Counted from the first letter of the stretch, positions 1-9,336 are shown. The stretch: DNA of 64,000 bases from Streptomyces europaeiscabiei (GCF_036346855.1 NZ_CP107841.1:7258001-7322000), one strand, 5' to 3'. Notes: generated by a model not told the origin, from the sequence alone. Program-made: numbers and translations.

Positions 1-2019
1 GATGTCGCGTCCGGAGAGGTACATGCCGAGGGTCGCGGCCGGCGCGTACCAGTCCCGTTCGGTCATCTCGGTGCCGCGTGCCGTGAACCAGGCCAGGTCC
101 CGCAGCCCGTCCGCCGAGTGGGCCCGGCCGGAGAAGAAGGCCCGGCGGCGCAGCACGGGGTGGTCGTGGCGGAGGGCGATCAGGCGGGCCGTCAGGTCGA
201 AGAGGGCCTTCCAGGCGGGGTCCTCCAGGAGGCTCCAGTCGAGCCAGCTGATCTCGTTGTCCTGGCAGTACGCGTTGTTGTTGCCGCCCTGGGTGCGGCC
301 CAGCTCGTCCCCGGCGACCAGCATCGGCACGCCCGTGGACAGCAGCAGCGTCGTCAGCAGGTTCCGCAACTGCCGCCGCCGCAGGGCCCGTACACGCTCG
401 TCGTCCGTCTCGCCCTCGGTACCGCAGTTCCAGGAGCGGTTGTCGTCCGAGCCGTCCCGGTTGCCCTCCCCGTTCGCCTCGTTGTGCTTGCGCTCGTACG
501 ACACGAGGTCCCGCAGCGTGAAACCGTCGTGCGCGGTGATGAAGTTGACCGACGCGTACGGCCGCCGCCCGCCCCACGCGTACAGGTCGCTCGACCCCGA
601 CAGCCGGTACCCCAGATCCCGCACATCGGGCAGCGCACCCCGCCAGAAGTCCCGGACGGCGCCCCGGTAGCGGTCGTTCCACTCCGTCCACAGGGGCGGG
701 AAGGCGCCGACCTGGTAGCCGCCCGAGCCCACGTCCCACGGTTCGGCGATCAGCTTCACCCGCCGCAGCACGGGGTCCTGGGCGATGACGGCGAGAAACG
801 GGGACAGCATGTCGACGTCGTGCATCGAGCGCGCGAGCGCGGCGGCCAGGTCGAAGCGGAAGCCGTCCACGCCCATCTCCGTCACCCAGTACCGCAGCGA
901 GTCGGTGATCAGGCGCAGGACATGGGGCTGGACCACGTGCAGGGTGTTCCCGCAGCCCGAGTAGTCCGCGTACCGGCGGGCATCGCTCTGCAGCCGGTAG
1001 TAGCCCCGGTTGTCGATGCCGCGCAGCGACAGGCTCGGGCCGCGCTCGTCGGCCTCGGCCGTGTGGTTGTAGACCACGTCGAGAACGACCTCGATCCCGG
1101 CGGCGTGCAGCGCCCGCACCATCCGCTTGAACTCCCCGACCTGCTGCCCCGTCGTGCCCGACGAGGCGTACGCCGCGTGCGGGGCGAAGTAGCCGATGGA
1201 GTTGTAGCCCCAGTAGTTGCGCATGCCCCGGCGCAGCAGATGGTCCTCGTGGGCGAACTGGTGCACGGGCAGCAGCTCCACCGCCGTCACGCCCAGCTTC
1301 ACCAGGTGCTCGATCGCGGCGGGGTGCGCGAGCCCGGCGTAGGTGCCGCGCAGTTCCTCGGGGATGCCCGGGTGGGTCATGGTGAAGCCGCGTACATGGA
1401 GCTCGTAGATGACCGAGTCCGCCCACGGGGTCTTCGGCCGGCGGTCGTCGGCCCAGTCGTCGTCGTCGTGGACGACGACACCCTTCGGGACGTGCGGCGC
1501 CGAGTCCCGCTCGTCGCGCACGGTGTCCGCGACATGCTGCTCGGGCCAGTCCCGGACATGCGCGTACACCTCAGGCGGCAGTCCGAACTCGCCGTCCACG
1601 GCCCGCGCGTACGGGTCGAGGAGGAGCTTCGCCGGGTTCCAGCGGGCGCCGGTCCACGGGTCCCAGCGGCCGTGCACGCGATAGCCGTACCGCTGCCCGG
1701 GGCGGACGCCGGGCACGAAACCGTGCCAGATCTCATGGGTCAGCTCGGCCAGTCTCAGCCGGGTCTCCTCACCCGCTTCGGAGAACAGGCACAGCTCGAC
1801 GGCCTCCGCCCCGCCCGCCCACAGCGCGAAGTTGGTGCCCGCGACCCCGTCGGGGCCCACCCGGAACCGCGCGCCGAGCGGCGTCGACGCCCCCGGCCAC
1901 ACGGGCCTCGTCTCCGGCGCCGGCTCATCGCGCCGACCGCCGTTCAGCACGGTGGCCGGACGCGCGGCCGGTACCCCGCGCGTCCCCCGCACTTCCTCCT
2001 GCTCGGCTGCGCTCGACAC
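1..2019 (-). CDS. glgX: Glycogen debranching enzyme GlgX (3' end outside window)
   Basis: Isoamylase-type GH13 enzyme that hydrolyses alpha-1,6 branch points of glycogen limit dextrins in the cytoplasm. 673 codons are visible and the frame is still open at the left edge; relatives are about 700 residues, so only a short C-terminus is missing. The GTG start at 2019 has GGGAGG six nt upstream. An N-terminal beta-sandwich (about residues 25-130) precedes the catalytic barrel. The barrel shows the GH13 signatures VDGFRFDLA (nucleophile Asp), LIAEPWD (acid/base Glu) and ITAHDGFT (transition-state His-Asp). The gene is divergent from the L,D-transpeptidase gene across 150 bp that must carry both promoters. 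Identification is firm by family motifs; exact branch-length preference cannot be read from the sequence. Confidence 0.93.
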   Translation of the reverse strand, partial: MSSAAEQEEVRGTRGVPAARPATVLNGGRRDEPAPETRPVWPGASTPLGARFRVGPDGVAGTNFALWAGGAEAVELCLFSEAGEETRLRLAELTHEIWHGFVPGVRPGQRYGYRVHGRWDPWTGARWNPAKLLLDPYARAVDGEFGLPPEVYAHVRDWPEQHVADTVRDERDSAPHVPKGVVVHDDDDWADDRRPKTPWADSVIYELHVRGFTMTHPGIPEELRGTYAGLAHPAAIEHLVKLGVTAVELLPVHQFAHEDHLLRRGMRNYWGYNSIGYFAPHAAYASSGTTGQQVGEFKRMVRALHAAGIEVVLDVVYNHTAEADERGPSLSLRGIDNRGYYRLQSDARRYADYSGCGNTLHVVQPHVLRLITDSLRYWVTEMGVDGFRFDLAAALARSMHDVDMLSPFLAVIAQDPVLRRVKLIAEPWDVGSGGYQVGAFPPLWTEWNDRYRGAVRDFWRGALPDVRDLGYRLSGSSDLYAWGGRRPYASVNFITAHDGFTLRDLVSYERKHNEANGEGNRDGSDDNRSWNCGTEGETDDERVRALRRRQLRNLLTTLLLSTGVPMLVAGDELGRTQGGNNNAYCQDNEISWLDWSLLEDPAWKALFDLTARLIALRHDHPVLRRRAFFSGRAHSADGLRDLAWFTARGTEMTERDWYAPAATLGMYLSGRDI

Positions 2020-2169
2020 CTCAGGCCTCCCGCGGCTCGGTGGGGCGACGGAAACGGGGAGCCGGCCGTCCCTTCACCGCTCCCCATCACGTCGTCCTCC
2101 CAAGTGTTCTGCCCAGAGCACGCCTCGCACTCACGTTTCCCGGGGGCGTGCGCCGTCGTTGGGCCGCAC

Positions 2170-3396
2170 GTGAACCACGCACAGACGCACGCGCGCCGCG
2201 CCGTGGCCGCCCTGGCCGCCGCACTCACCTGGGCAGGCCTGCTGGCCGGGGCCGCCGGATGCACCGCCGGACCGCCACTGACCAGCGAAAAGGCGCCCGA
2301 CGACACGATCCGGGTCACTCCGGAGGACGGCAGCAAGGGCGTGCGCCCGGAGCAGCGCTTCGAAGTACGGGTGCCCAGCGGGCGCCTGGAGTCCGTCAAG
2401 GTGGTGAAGTCGCAGGACGCGCAGGAGTCACCCGTACCGGGCCGGTTGTCCGCCGACGGGCTGAGCTGGCGCCCCACCGGCTCACCGAAGCTCGCGCTGG
2501 CCGCCAGGTACACCGTCGACGCGGTCGCCCTCGACGGCCACGGCCGTCGCTCGGCACGGCACGTCACCTTCACCACCTCCGTCCCCGACGAGCGCTTCAT
2601 CGCGTACGTCACGCCGGAGAACCGGGCCACCGTCGGCACCGGGATGATCGTCTCCCTGGAGTTCAACCGGGAGATCGAGAACCGCGCGGCCGTCGAACGC
2701 GCCGTCGACGTGACCGCCGAACCGCCCGTCGAGGTCCGCCCGCACTGGTTCGGCGGGGAACGCCTGGACTTCCGCCCCGAGACGTACTGGAAGCCCGGGA
2801 CCAGGGTCACCGTCGGACTGCGGCTGCGGGACGTCGTGGGCGCGCCCGGCGTCTACGGCCAGCAGTACAAGACGTTCTCCTTCACCGTCGGCCGCCACCA
2901 GGTCAGCGTGGTCGACGCGGCGAAGCACACCATGCGCGTGGAACGCGGCGACGGCGTGCTCGCCACGCTCCCCGTCACGGCCGGGGCGCCGAAGACGACG
3001 ACGTACAACGGGAAGATGGTCGTCACCGAGATGCTGGAGGTGACTCGGATGAACGGCGCCACCGTCGGCTTCAGGAAGGCGAACGGCAAGGGCGAGTACG
3101 ACATCCCGGACGTCCCGCACGCGATGCGCCTCACCACCTCCGGCACCTTCCTGCACGGCAACTACTGGGCGCCGGACGCCTTCGGCCGGGCCAATGTCAG
3201 CCACGGCTGTGTGGGCCTGCGCGATGTGAAGGGCGGCGATTCCGGCACCCCCGCCGGCTGGTTCTTCGACCGCAGCCTCATCGGGGACGTCGTCGAGGTG
3301 ATCAACAGTGACGACAAAACGGTCTCTCCCGACAATGGGCTCGGAGGCTGGAACATGGGGTGGAACGCATGGAAAGCGGGTGCGGCGGTGAAGTAG
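2170..3396 (+). CDS. L,D-transpeptidase lipoprotein (YkuD family), first of a tandem pair
   Basis: Exported peptidoglycan cross-linking enzyme that forms 3-3 bonds between stem peptides, 408 aa from a GTG at 2170. No clear Shine-Dalgarno precedes it, but it is the only start that places the signal peptide correctly. The N-terminal hydrophobic stretch ends in LAGAAGC, a lipobox-like lipidation site. Two Ig-like domains (about 45-260) precede the YkuD domain. The YkuD domain carries a conserved His (FLHGNYW) and SHGCVGLRD with the catalytic Cys at residue 347. Domain order matches mycobacterial LdtMt2-type enzymes. The next gene encodes a paralogue of the same architecture, so the pair is probably an old duplication. 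Confidence 0.9.
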   Translation: MNHAQTHARRAVAALAAALTWAGLLAGAAGCTAGPPLTSEKAPDDTIRVTPEDGSKGVRPEQRFEVRVPSGRLESVKVVKSQDAQESPVPGRLSADGLSWRPTGSPKLALAARYTVDAVALDGHGRRSARHVTFTTSVPDERFIAYVTPENRATVGTGMIVSLEFNREIENRAAVERAVDVTAEPPVEVRPHWFGGERLDFRPETYWKPGTRVTVGLRLRDVVGAPGVYGQQYKTFSFTVGRHQVSVVDAAKHTMRVERGDGVLATLPVTAGAPKTTTYNGKMVVTEMLEVTRMNGATVGFRKANGKGEYDIPDVPHAMRLTTSGTFLHGNYWAPDAFGRANVSHGCVGLRDVKGGDSGTPAGWFFDRSLIGDVVEVINSDDKTVSPDNGLGGWNMGWNAWKAGAAVK

Positions 3397-3567
3397 ACGG
3401 ACATAGCGCCGACATGGGGGTACGCGCGTGATGATTGAAGTTGGGACTGAACGGTGACATTCACCGAGGCCAAATCCTCCCGATCATCTGGTTAATGTAC
3501 GGGCGTACGCGCATGTGGTGCGTAGGGGTGCGGGCCTGATCAGGCCGTGCGAGGGGAGAACAGAGAG

Positions 3568-4824
3568 TTGAACGGGCGACCGATATCGGGGGCGTCGGTT
3601 GGCGCGCGGACGCGGCGGCGCAAGGGGGCCCTGGCCGTGCTGCCGGTCCTGATGCTGCTCGCGGTCACCGCGTGCGGCGGAGGCGGGGGTTCGGACACCG
3701 GCTCCGGCGACGACAAGGGGAAGGGCTCCGACAGGACCGCCTCGGACAAGGCGGCCACCAAGGCCTCGGAGGCGGTGGTCTCCATCGCTCCGAAGAACGG
3801 CGCCGATGACGTGGCCACCAACGGCGCCCTCAAGGTGAGCGCCGCCAAGGGCAAGCTGTCCGAGGTCACGGTCGAGAACGACAAGGGCGAGAAGATCGCC
3901 GGCGAGATATCCGGCGACGGCGCCACCTGGACGCCGTCGATCCACCTCAACTCGGCCACCGAGTACAAGGTGCACGCCGTCGCGAAGGACTCCGAGGGGC
4001 GTGAGGCGGCCGAGGACTCGTCCTTCACCACGTTGACCCCGAAGAACACCTTCGTCGGTATCTTCACCCCCGAGGACGGGTCGAAGGTCGGCGTCGGAAT
4101 GCCGTTCTCGATCCGCTTCACGCGGGGCATCACCGCCCCGGAGGACGTCGAGAAGGCCATCACCATCAAGACCGAGCCGGCCGTCGACGTCGAGGGCCAC
4201 TGGTTCGGCAACGACCGCCTCGACTTCCGCCCGGAGAAGTACTGGAAGGCCGGCACGAAGGTGACCGTCGACCTCAACCTCGACGGTGTCGAGGGCCGCG
4301 ACGGCGTCTACGGCGAACAGAGCAAGAAGGTCTCCTTCACCATCGGCCGCAGCCAGGTCTCCGTCGTCGACGTCAAGAAGCTGACCATGAAGGTCTCGCG
4401 GGACGGCAAGGTCGTCAAGACCATCCCGGTCACCACCGGCCAGCCCGGCATGGAGACCTGGAACGGCCAGATGGTCATCAGCGAGCGCCTGCGCGTGACC
4501 CGGATGAACGGCGAGACGGTCGGCTACGGCGGCGAGTACGACATCAAGGACGTGCCGGACGCCATGCGTCTGACCAACTCCGGCACCTTCATCCACGGCA
4601 ACTACTGGGGCGGCGGCGCCTTCGGCAACTACAACGCCAGCCACGGCTGCATCGGCCTGCGCGACACCCGCGGCGGCTACGACCGCGGTGCGCCGGGCGC
4701 CTGGTTCTTCGACCACTCCATGGTCGGCGACGTCGTGGTCGTGAAGAACTCCAACGACCGGACCGTGGACCCGGACAACGGCTACAACGGCTGGAACATG
4801 GACTGGGACAAGTGGAAGGCGTAG
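3568..4824 (+). CDS. L,D-transpeptidase lipoprotein (YkuD family), second of the pair
   Basis: Paralogue of the upstream gene, also expected to make 3-3 cross-links outside the membrane. I chose TTG at 3568 (418 aa) because AGGGGAG lies 9 nt upstream. An in-frame GTG at 3547 would add seven residues but has no ribosome site. Lipobox LAVTAC, then a Gly/Asp/Lys-rich spacer, two Ig-like domains, and a YkuD domain with IHGNYWGGG and SHGCIGLRD (catalytic Cys361 counted from TTG). The C-terminus is Trp-rich like that of its neighbour. A strong hairpin follows the stop codon, so transcription of the pair ends here. Confidence 0.9.
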   Translation: MNGRPISGASVGARTRRRKGALAVLPVLMLLAVTACGGGGGSDTGSGDDKGKGSDRTASDKAATKASEAVVSIAPKNGADDVATNGALKVSAAKGKLSEVTVENDKGEKIAGEISGDGATWTPSIHLNSATEYKVHAVAKDSEGREAAEDSSFTTLTPKNTFVGIFTPEDGSKVGVGMPFSIRFTRGITAPEDVEKAITIKTEPAVDVEGHWFGNDRLDFRPEKYWKAGTKVTVDLNLDGVEGRDGVYGEQSKKVSFTIGRSQVSVVDVKKLTMKVSRDGKVVKTIPVTTGQPGMETWNGQMVISERLRVTRMNGETVGYGGEYDIKDVPDAMRLTNSGTFIHGNYWGGGAFGNYNASHGCIGLRDTRGGYDRGAPGAWFFDHSMVGDVVVVKNSNDRTVDPDNGYNGWNMDWDKWKA

Positions 4825-4856
4825 GCGCCTCCTGAGAGCCCGAGATCCTGACGCAC

Positions 4857-4886
4857 GGCCCCGGTGTGATGTACCGCACCGGGGCC
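4857..4886 (+). terminator. Intrinsic hairpin after the L,D-transpeptidase pair
   Basis: Perfect 10-bp inverted repeat (GGCCCCGGTG / CACCGGGGCC, extendable by one C-G pair) around a 10-nt loop, 33 nt after the stop codon at 4824 and 31 nt before the enoyl-CoA hydratase start. It lacks a long U-tract, as is usual in high-GC actinobacteria. Confidence 0.75.
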
Positions 4887-4916
4887 GTTGCCGTTAGTCG
4901 CCGTTAACCTGCCCTC

Positions 4917-5684
4917 ATGACTGTGCATCTCGAAGTCGCCGAAGGCGTGGGCACGATCCGCCTCGACCGGCCGCCCATGAACGCCCTGGACATCGCCACC
5001 CAGGACCGCCTCAAGGAACTCGCCGAGGAGGCCACGCGCCGCGACGACGTCCGCGCGGTGGTGCTCTACGGCGGGGAGAAGGTCTTCGCGGCCGGCGCGG
5101 ACATCAAGGAGATGCAGGCCATGGACCACGCGGCGATGGTCGTCCGGTCCCGCGCCCTGCAGGACTCCTTCAGCGCCGTGGCCCGCATCCCCAAGCCGGT
5201 CGTCGCGGCCGTCACTGGCTATGCGCTGGGCGGGGGTTGCGAGCTGGCGCTGTGCGCGGACTACCGGATCGCCGGGGAGAACGCGAAGCTCGGCCAGCCG
5301 GAGATCCTGCTCGGGGTGATCCCGGGCGCGGGCGGCACCCAGCGGCTGTCCCGCCTCGTCGGCCCCTCCAAGGCCAAGGACCTCATCTTCACCGGGCGCA
5401 TGGTCAAGGCGGACGAGGCGCTCGTGCTCGGTCTGGTGGACCGGGTCGTCCCGGCGGACGAGGTGTACACCGCCGCGCACGAGTGGGCCGCCCGGCTGGC
5501 GCGGGGGCCGGCGATCGCGCTGCGGGCCGCCAAGGAGTCGATCGACGCGGGGCTGGAGACCGACCTGGAGACCGGGCTCGCGATCGAGCGGAACTGGTTC
5601 GCGGGACTGTTCGCCACGGAGGACCGCGAGCGCGGGATGCGCAGCTTCGTGGAGGAGGGGCCGGGCAAGGCGAAGTTCGTCTGA
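4917..5684 (+). CDS. Enoyl-CoA hydratase/isomerase (crotonase family)
   Basis: Hydrates trans-2-enoyl-CoA to 3-hydroxyacyl-CoA in beta-oxidation; cytoplasmic, 255 aa, the usual single-domain length. The oxyanion-hole segment AAGADIKEM and GGGCELALCADYRIA are present. Both catalytic glutamates of true hydratases are conserved: Glu109 in GGCELA and Glu129 in LGQPEILLG, exactly 20 residues apart as in rat crotonase (Glu144/Glu164). The ATG at 4917 lies just downstream of a terminator, so it is probably its own transcription unit. The physiological acyl-CoA cannot be told from sequence. Confidence 0.9.
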   Translation: MTVHLEVAEGVGTIRLDRPPMNALDIATQDRLKELAEEATRRDDVRAVVLYGGEKVFAAGADIKEMQAMDHAAMVVRSRALQDSFSAVARIPKPVVAAVTGYALGGGCELALCADYRIAGENAKLGQPEILLGVIPGAGGTQRLSRLVGPSKAKDLIFTGRMVKADEALVLGLVDRVVPADEVYTAAHEWAARLARGPAIALRAAKESIDAGLETDLETGLAIERNWFAGLFATEDRERGMRSFVEEGPGKAKFV

Positions 5685-5998
5685 CGGCGGTGGATCAGGG
5701 CCGGGGGTCCGGAAACCGGCCCACAAGTTCCGCCGAACGACTTGCAGTTGACGCGATGTATGACCCGCGTCCCCCGAAGGGGCGGTTTGCCCGTTCCTTA
5801 AGGCAGTCTTAAGAGAGCCTTGCCCAAGGCTCTTGGCGCTGACCGGAGTTCAGGGTGTCGGCGCAGGTCGGACGGGCTGTCGCGGGTGGTTTACTGCCTC
5901 TGGCATATGCCATCCGAAACCTCCGGAATGGTTGGTTCCGGGGGTTGTATTCCTGCGGAACGGCCCCGGAGGAGGCTCGGGACGGCCATGATGGGGGC
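5685..5998. other. Intergenic region with terminator-like hairpin
   Basis: 314 bp between the hydratase and the RsbW-like gene. A short inverted repeat CTTAA/TTAAG at 5797-5813 is followed by a hairpin AGAGCCTT-GCCC-AAGGCTCT at 5814-5833, a plausible end of the hydratase transcript. The rest is AT-richer than its surroundings (around 5880-5950) and could carry the promoter of the next gene; no confident -10/-35 pair was found. Confidence 0.5.
5814..5833 (+). terminator. Hairpin downstream of enoyl-CoA hydratase
   Basis: Eight-bp perfect stem AGAGCCTT/AAGGCTCT with a GCCC loop followed by TTGG. It lies 130 nt after the hydratase stop codon. Confidence 0.5.
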
Positions 5999-6502
5999 AT
6001 GGCGGGGCTGGAGGGTATCGAACAGCCGCGGCGGCACGGGAGTGCGACCGCGGCGCGTTGGTCACCTGCGATCGAGGACGAACGGGCGCAGAAGGCACTG
6101 GAGTTGTTCGGCAACCCGACCGAGGCAGAGGTTCCGCTGCCGTCCCGTCCCGAGTCCGCGGCCACCGCCCGGCGGCTCGCCCAGGTTGTCATCCTCCGCC
6201 AGTGGCGGCTGTCGCCGAGGATGACCGAGGACGCGGTCCTGCTCGTCTCCGAACTCGTGGGCAACGCCGTGCGCCACACCGGCGCCCGCGTCTTCGGACT
6301 GCGCATGCGCCGCCGGCCGGGCTGGATCCGGATCGAGGTCCGCGACCCCTCGCGGGGACTGCCCTGTCTGATTCCGGTACAGGAGACGGACATCAGCGGG
6401 CGCGGGCTGTTCCTGGTGGACAAGCTCTCGGACCGCTGGGGGGTCGACCTGCTGCCGCGGGGGAAGACGACGTGGTTCGAGATGAGGGTCGCCGACCGGT
6501 AA
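5999..6502 (+). CDS. RsbW-like ATP-binding regulatory protein (HATPase_c)
   Basis: Small GHKL-fold protein, 167 aa, of the anti-sigma-factor/serine-kinase type abundant in Streptomyces. The N-box LLVSELVGNAVRHT, the G1-like loop VRDPSRGLP and GRGLFLVDKLSDRWG mark the ATP-binding fold. There is no sensor or membrane segment, so it is cytoplasmic. The ATG at 5999 was chosen because homologous proteins start shortly before the MAGLEGIEQ segment; its ribosome site (GGGGG) is poor. No sigma factor or anti-anti-sigma gene is adjacent, so the partner is unknown. Confidence 0.8.
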   Translation: MAGLEGIEQPRRHGSATAARWSPAIEDERAQKALELFGNPTEAEVPLPSRPESAATARRLAQVVILRQWRLSPRMTEDAVLLVSELVGNAVRHTGARVFGLRMRRRPGWIRIEVRDPSRGLPCLIPVQETDISGRGLFLVDKLSDRWGVDLLPRGKTTWFEMRVADR

Positions 6503-6711
6503 GGGGTGCCCGAAGCCCTGGCAAGGAGGCGGGGCTGTGACACGGTGCGGCTCCGCCGCGCGGGCGCGACCAGCCGCGGACGACCCGCGGTCGCAAGCCG
6601 GTGGAAGCGCCCACGGCGCGCGGCCCCCAGGTGCCCGGCGGCAGCCGCCACGCACCTCCGTCGATCGGGCCAATCGCCGGAATTCGCGGCGGACCTCCCT
6701 ATAAAGGTCGC

Positions 6712-7938
6712 GTGACCACGCCCCGCACCCCCCTCATGCAGTGCAACCTCGTGCAGCGCGCCCTCCTCGCGGCCGCCGTTCTCGCCGCCGTGGCCGCGTG
6801 CGGCGCCGGGACCGGGACCAGTGAGCAGCAGCAGAGGATCCGGGCCGACCGGGCCATCGCCGAAGCCGAAGCCGCCGAGAGGAAGAAGAAACAGCGGACG
6901 GCGGTCAGAGGACTGCGCGGCATGCCGCCCGTGCTGGACCCCAGGGACGTCTATGCCGCCGACCGCCCGAACCGGCTCTCCCCAGTGGTCGAGGACTTCC
7001 CGTCCCGGGTGTACGTCCCCAACAGCGAGTCCGACACCGTCACCGTCATCGACCCGAAGACGTACGAGATCATCGAGACGATCCCGGTGGGCCGCCAGCC
7101 CCAGCATGTCGTGCCCTCCTGGGACCTGAAGACCCTGTGGGTCAACAACAACCGGGGCCACACCCTCACCCCCATCGACCCGAGGACGGGGAAGGCGGGC
7201 AGGCCGGTCGAGGTGCACGACCCGTACAACCTGTACTTCACCCCCAACGGCGAGTACGCCGTCGTCATGGCCTCCCTCGACCGCGAACTCGTCTTCCGCG
7301 ACCCGCACACCATGAAGCGGGTCAGGACCGAGCCGGTCACCTGCTACGGCGTCAACCATGCGGACTTCTCGATCGACGGCACGTACTTCATCGTGTCGTG
7401 CGAGTTCAGCGGTGAGCTGCTGAAGGTCGACACCGCGAAGATGAAGGTGATCGGGCAGCAGAAGCTCCCGTTCGAGGGGGCCATGCCGCAGGACGTGAAG
7501 ATCTCGCCGGACGGCAAGCGGTTCTACATCGCCGACATGATGGCCCACGGCATGTGGGTCCTCGACGGCGACAAGTTCGACGAACCGAAGCTCCTGCCCA
7601 CCGGAAAGGGCACCCACGGGCTGTACGTCGGCCGCGACTCACGCGAGATGTACGTCTCCAACCGGGGCGAGGGCTCCGTGTCCGTCTTCGACTTCACCGA
7701 GAACAGGCTCACCAAGAAGTGGCACCTCCCCGACGGCGGCAGCCCCGACATGGGCGGCGTCTCCGCCGACGGCAAGGTCCTGTGGCTCTCCGGCCGCTAC
7801 GACTCCGAGGTGTACGCCATCGACACCCGCAGCGGGGAGCAGCTCGCCCGCATCCCCGTCGGCAGCGGCCCGCACGGCCTCGCGGTCTACCCGCAGCCCG
7901 GCCGCTACTCGCTCGGCCACACCGGCATCTTCCGCTGA
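6712..7938 (+). CDS. Secreted YVTN-type beta-propeller lipoprotein
   Basis: 408 aa from GTG 6712 (AAAGG four nt upstream); an ATG at 6736 is the alternative. The signal peptide ends at AAVAACG, a lipobox-like site, followed by a charged helical linker (AEAEAAERKKKQ). The remainder is a beta-propeller built of about 40-residue blades with motifs such as VYVPNSESDTVTVID, LWVNNNRGHTLTPID and MYVSNRGEGSVSVFD. Such propellers are usually binding or scaffold modules at the cell surface; no catalytic residues or haem motif are visible. The function is unknown. Confidence 0.82.
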   Translation: MTTPRTPLMQCNLVQRALLAAAVLAAVAACGAGTGTSEQQQRIRADRAIAEAEAAERKKKQRTAVRGLRGMPPVLDPRDVYAADRPNRLSPVVEDFPSRVYVPNSESDTVTVIDPKTYEIIETIPVGRQPQHVVPSWDLKTLWVNNNRGHTLTPIDPRTGKAGRPVEVHDPYNLYFTPNGEYAVVMASLDRELVFRDPHTMKRVRTEPVTCYGVNHADFSIDGTYFIVSCEFSGELLKVDTAKMKVIGQQKLPFEGAMPQDVKISPDGKRFYIADMMAHGMWVLDGDKFDEPKLLPTGKGTHGLYVGRDSREMYVSNRGEGSVSVFDFTENRLTKKWHLPDGGSPDMGGVSADGKVLWLSGRYDSEVYAIDTRSGEQLARIPVGSGPHGLAVYPQPGRYSLGHTGIFR

Positions 7939-8053
7939 CGACCGCCCGGCGACCGGAATCTCCCGGTGACACACGACAACCGGGCGGGCTGACACGCCGC
8001 CGTACGGGTGATGATCCGCGGCCCGGCGCCGCGCAGCCGAGATCGTGCTCACC

Positions 8054-8665
8054 ATGATCACAACTCGTCTGCGGCGCCGGGCCGCCGCCGTCGTCCTGTC
8101 CCTCTCCGCCGTCCTCGCGACCTCCGCCGCGACCGCTCCGGCACAGACACCGACCACCTCTTCGGCCAAGGCCGCCGCACCGGCCTGCCCCCAGTTCGAC
8201 GACCCGGTCCACGCCGCCGTCGACCGCCGCGTGGACGTCGACCGCATCACCCCCGAGCCCGCCTGGCGCACGACCTGCGGCACGCTGTACCGCAGCGACA
8301 GCCGGGGCCCGGCGACCATCTTCGAGCAGGGCTTCCATCCCAAGGACGTCATCGACGGGCAGTACGACATCGAGCAGTACGTCCTGGTCAACCAGCCCTC
8401 GCCGTACGTCTCCACGACCTACGACCACGACCTGTACAAGACCTGGTACAAGTCCGGCTACAACTACTACATCGACGCCCCCGGCGGCGTGGACGTCAAC
8501 CGGACGATCGGCGACCGGCACAGGTGGGCCGACCAGGTCGAGGTCGCCTTCCCCGGCGGGATCAAGCCGCAGTACGTCATCGGCGTCTGCCCGGTCGACA
8601 AGAAGACCAGGACGGAGAAGATGAGCGAGTGCGAGAGCAACCCGCACTACGAGCCCTGGCACTGA
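8054..8665 (+). CDS. Secreted guanine-targeting ADP-ribosyltransferase (pierisin/scabin/ScARP type)
   Basis: 203 aa with a Sec signal peptide (residues 1-30) and a single mono-ADP-ribosyltransferase domain. Visible catalytic elements of the R-S-E class: Arg80 in GTLYRSDSR, the STT core (Ser120) in SPYVSTTYD, and Gln161-x-Glu163 in DQVEVAFPGG. The Q-x-E form, instead of E-x-E, is the known signature of enzymes that ADP-ribosylate guanine bases, nucleosides or DNA (pierisins, scabin, S. coelicolor ScARP). Four Cys residues suggest disulfides outside the cell. ATG 8054 was preferred over an in-frame GTG at 8045; both keep the signal peptide. No immunity gene is evident next to it. Confidence 0.85.
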   Translation: MITTRLRRRAAAVVLSLSAVLATSAATAPAQTPTTSSAKAAAPACPQFDDPVHAAVDRRVDVDRITPEPAWRTTCGTLYRSDSRGPATIFEQGFHPKDVIDGQYDIEQYVLVNQPSPYVSTTYDHDLYKTWYKSGYNYYIDAPGGVDVNRTIGDRHRWADQVEVAFPGGIKPQYVIGVCPVDKKTRTEKMSECESNPHYEPWH

Positions 8666-8700
8666 CACCCGCCGGGGTCCCCACGGCTCGACGGGTGGCC

Positions 8701-9336
8701 CTATCGGGCGCTGAGCAGTATCTCGGAGCCCACCGGCAGATAGCCGGCCGACTGGAACGCCCGCACGCTGCGGGCGTTCCCCGGCGCGATCTGCGCCCAC
8801 AGCGGCTCGGCGACCAGATGCCGTGCGGCACTCACCAGCGCCCGGCCCAGCCCCCGGTGCCGTACGTCCTCGTCCACCTCGACCGAGACCTCCAGCCGCC
8901 CGGCGATTCCCCGGCCCGTCGTCAGGACTCCGCCGTCCGCAGCCCAGACCCGTACGTCGTCACGGCGTCGCCGCGCGTACGCGACGCGGGGGTGTCCGGC
9001 GTCCTCGATCTCCTTCAGCGCCAGCGGCGGTTCGCCCGGCAGGGGCGAGGCGACCAGCATCGCGTCGATGGTCTCGGATGTACGGCCCGTCCGCTCCATG
9101 AGGGCCGCCAGGAACCGTGGGTTCATGCTCGCGGACAGCGCGTCGCACTCCGCGGCCGCCAGGCTCTCGTACACCCACCGGGGATCCTCGTCCGTGAAGA
9201 CGACGGAGTGTGCGGTGAAGCAGAGGACGCCCGCGTCCCGGGGAGAGTGCTGAGCGACGACGGTCGTACCGCCGTCGGCCGGCGGGAAGACACCTCTGGC
9301 CACCGCGTCCAGAATGTCCCGCAAGCGCTCCGTCAC
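8701..9336 (-). CDS. GNAT-family N-acetyltransferase
   Basis: 211 aa from GTG 9336, which has AAGGAG about five nt upstream. The C-terminal half has the GNAT acetyl-CoA-binding pattern VDEDVRHRGLGRALVSAA (motif A, R-x-x-G-x-G-like) and the RSVRAFQSAGYLPVG ending. The N-terminal half looks like a second, degenerate GNAT fold. The substrate is unknown. It is divergent from the MerR-type gene, with only 59 bp between the starts, so it may be a target of that regulator. Confidence 0.78.
   Translation of the reverse strand: MTERLRDILDAVARGVFPPADGGTTVVAQHSPRDAGVLCFTAHSVVFTDEDPRWVYESLAAAECDALSASMNPRFLAALMERTGRTSETIDAMLVASPLPGEPPLALKEIEDAGHPRVAYARRRRDDVRVWAADGGVLTTGRGIAGRLEVSVEVDEDVRHRGLGRALVSAARHLVAEPLWAQIAPGNARSVRAFQSAGYLPVGSEILLSAR

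Noticed and set aside
118..2169. Long plus-strand frame antisense to glgX running into the L,D-transpeptidase
   Set aside because: It is the complement of a well-motivated GH13 gene, produced by GC bias; only its 3' part from 2170 is real.
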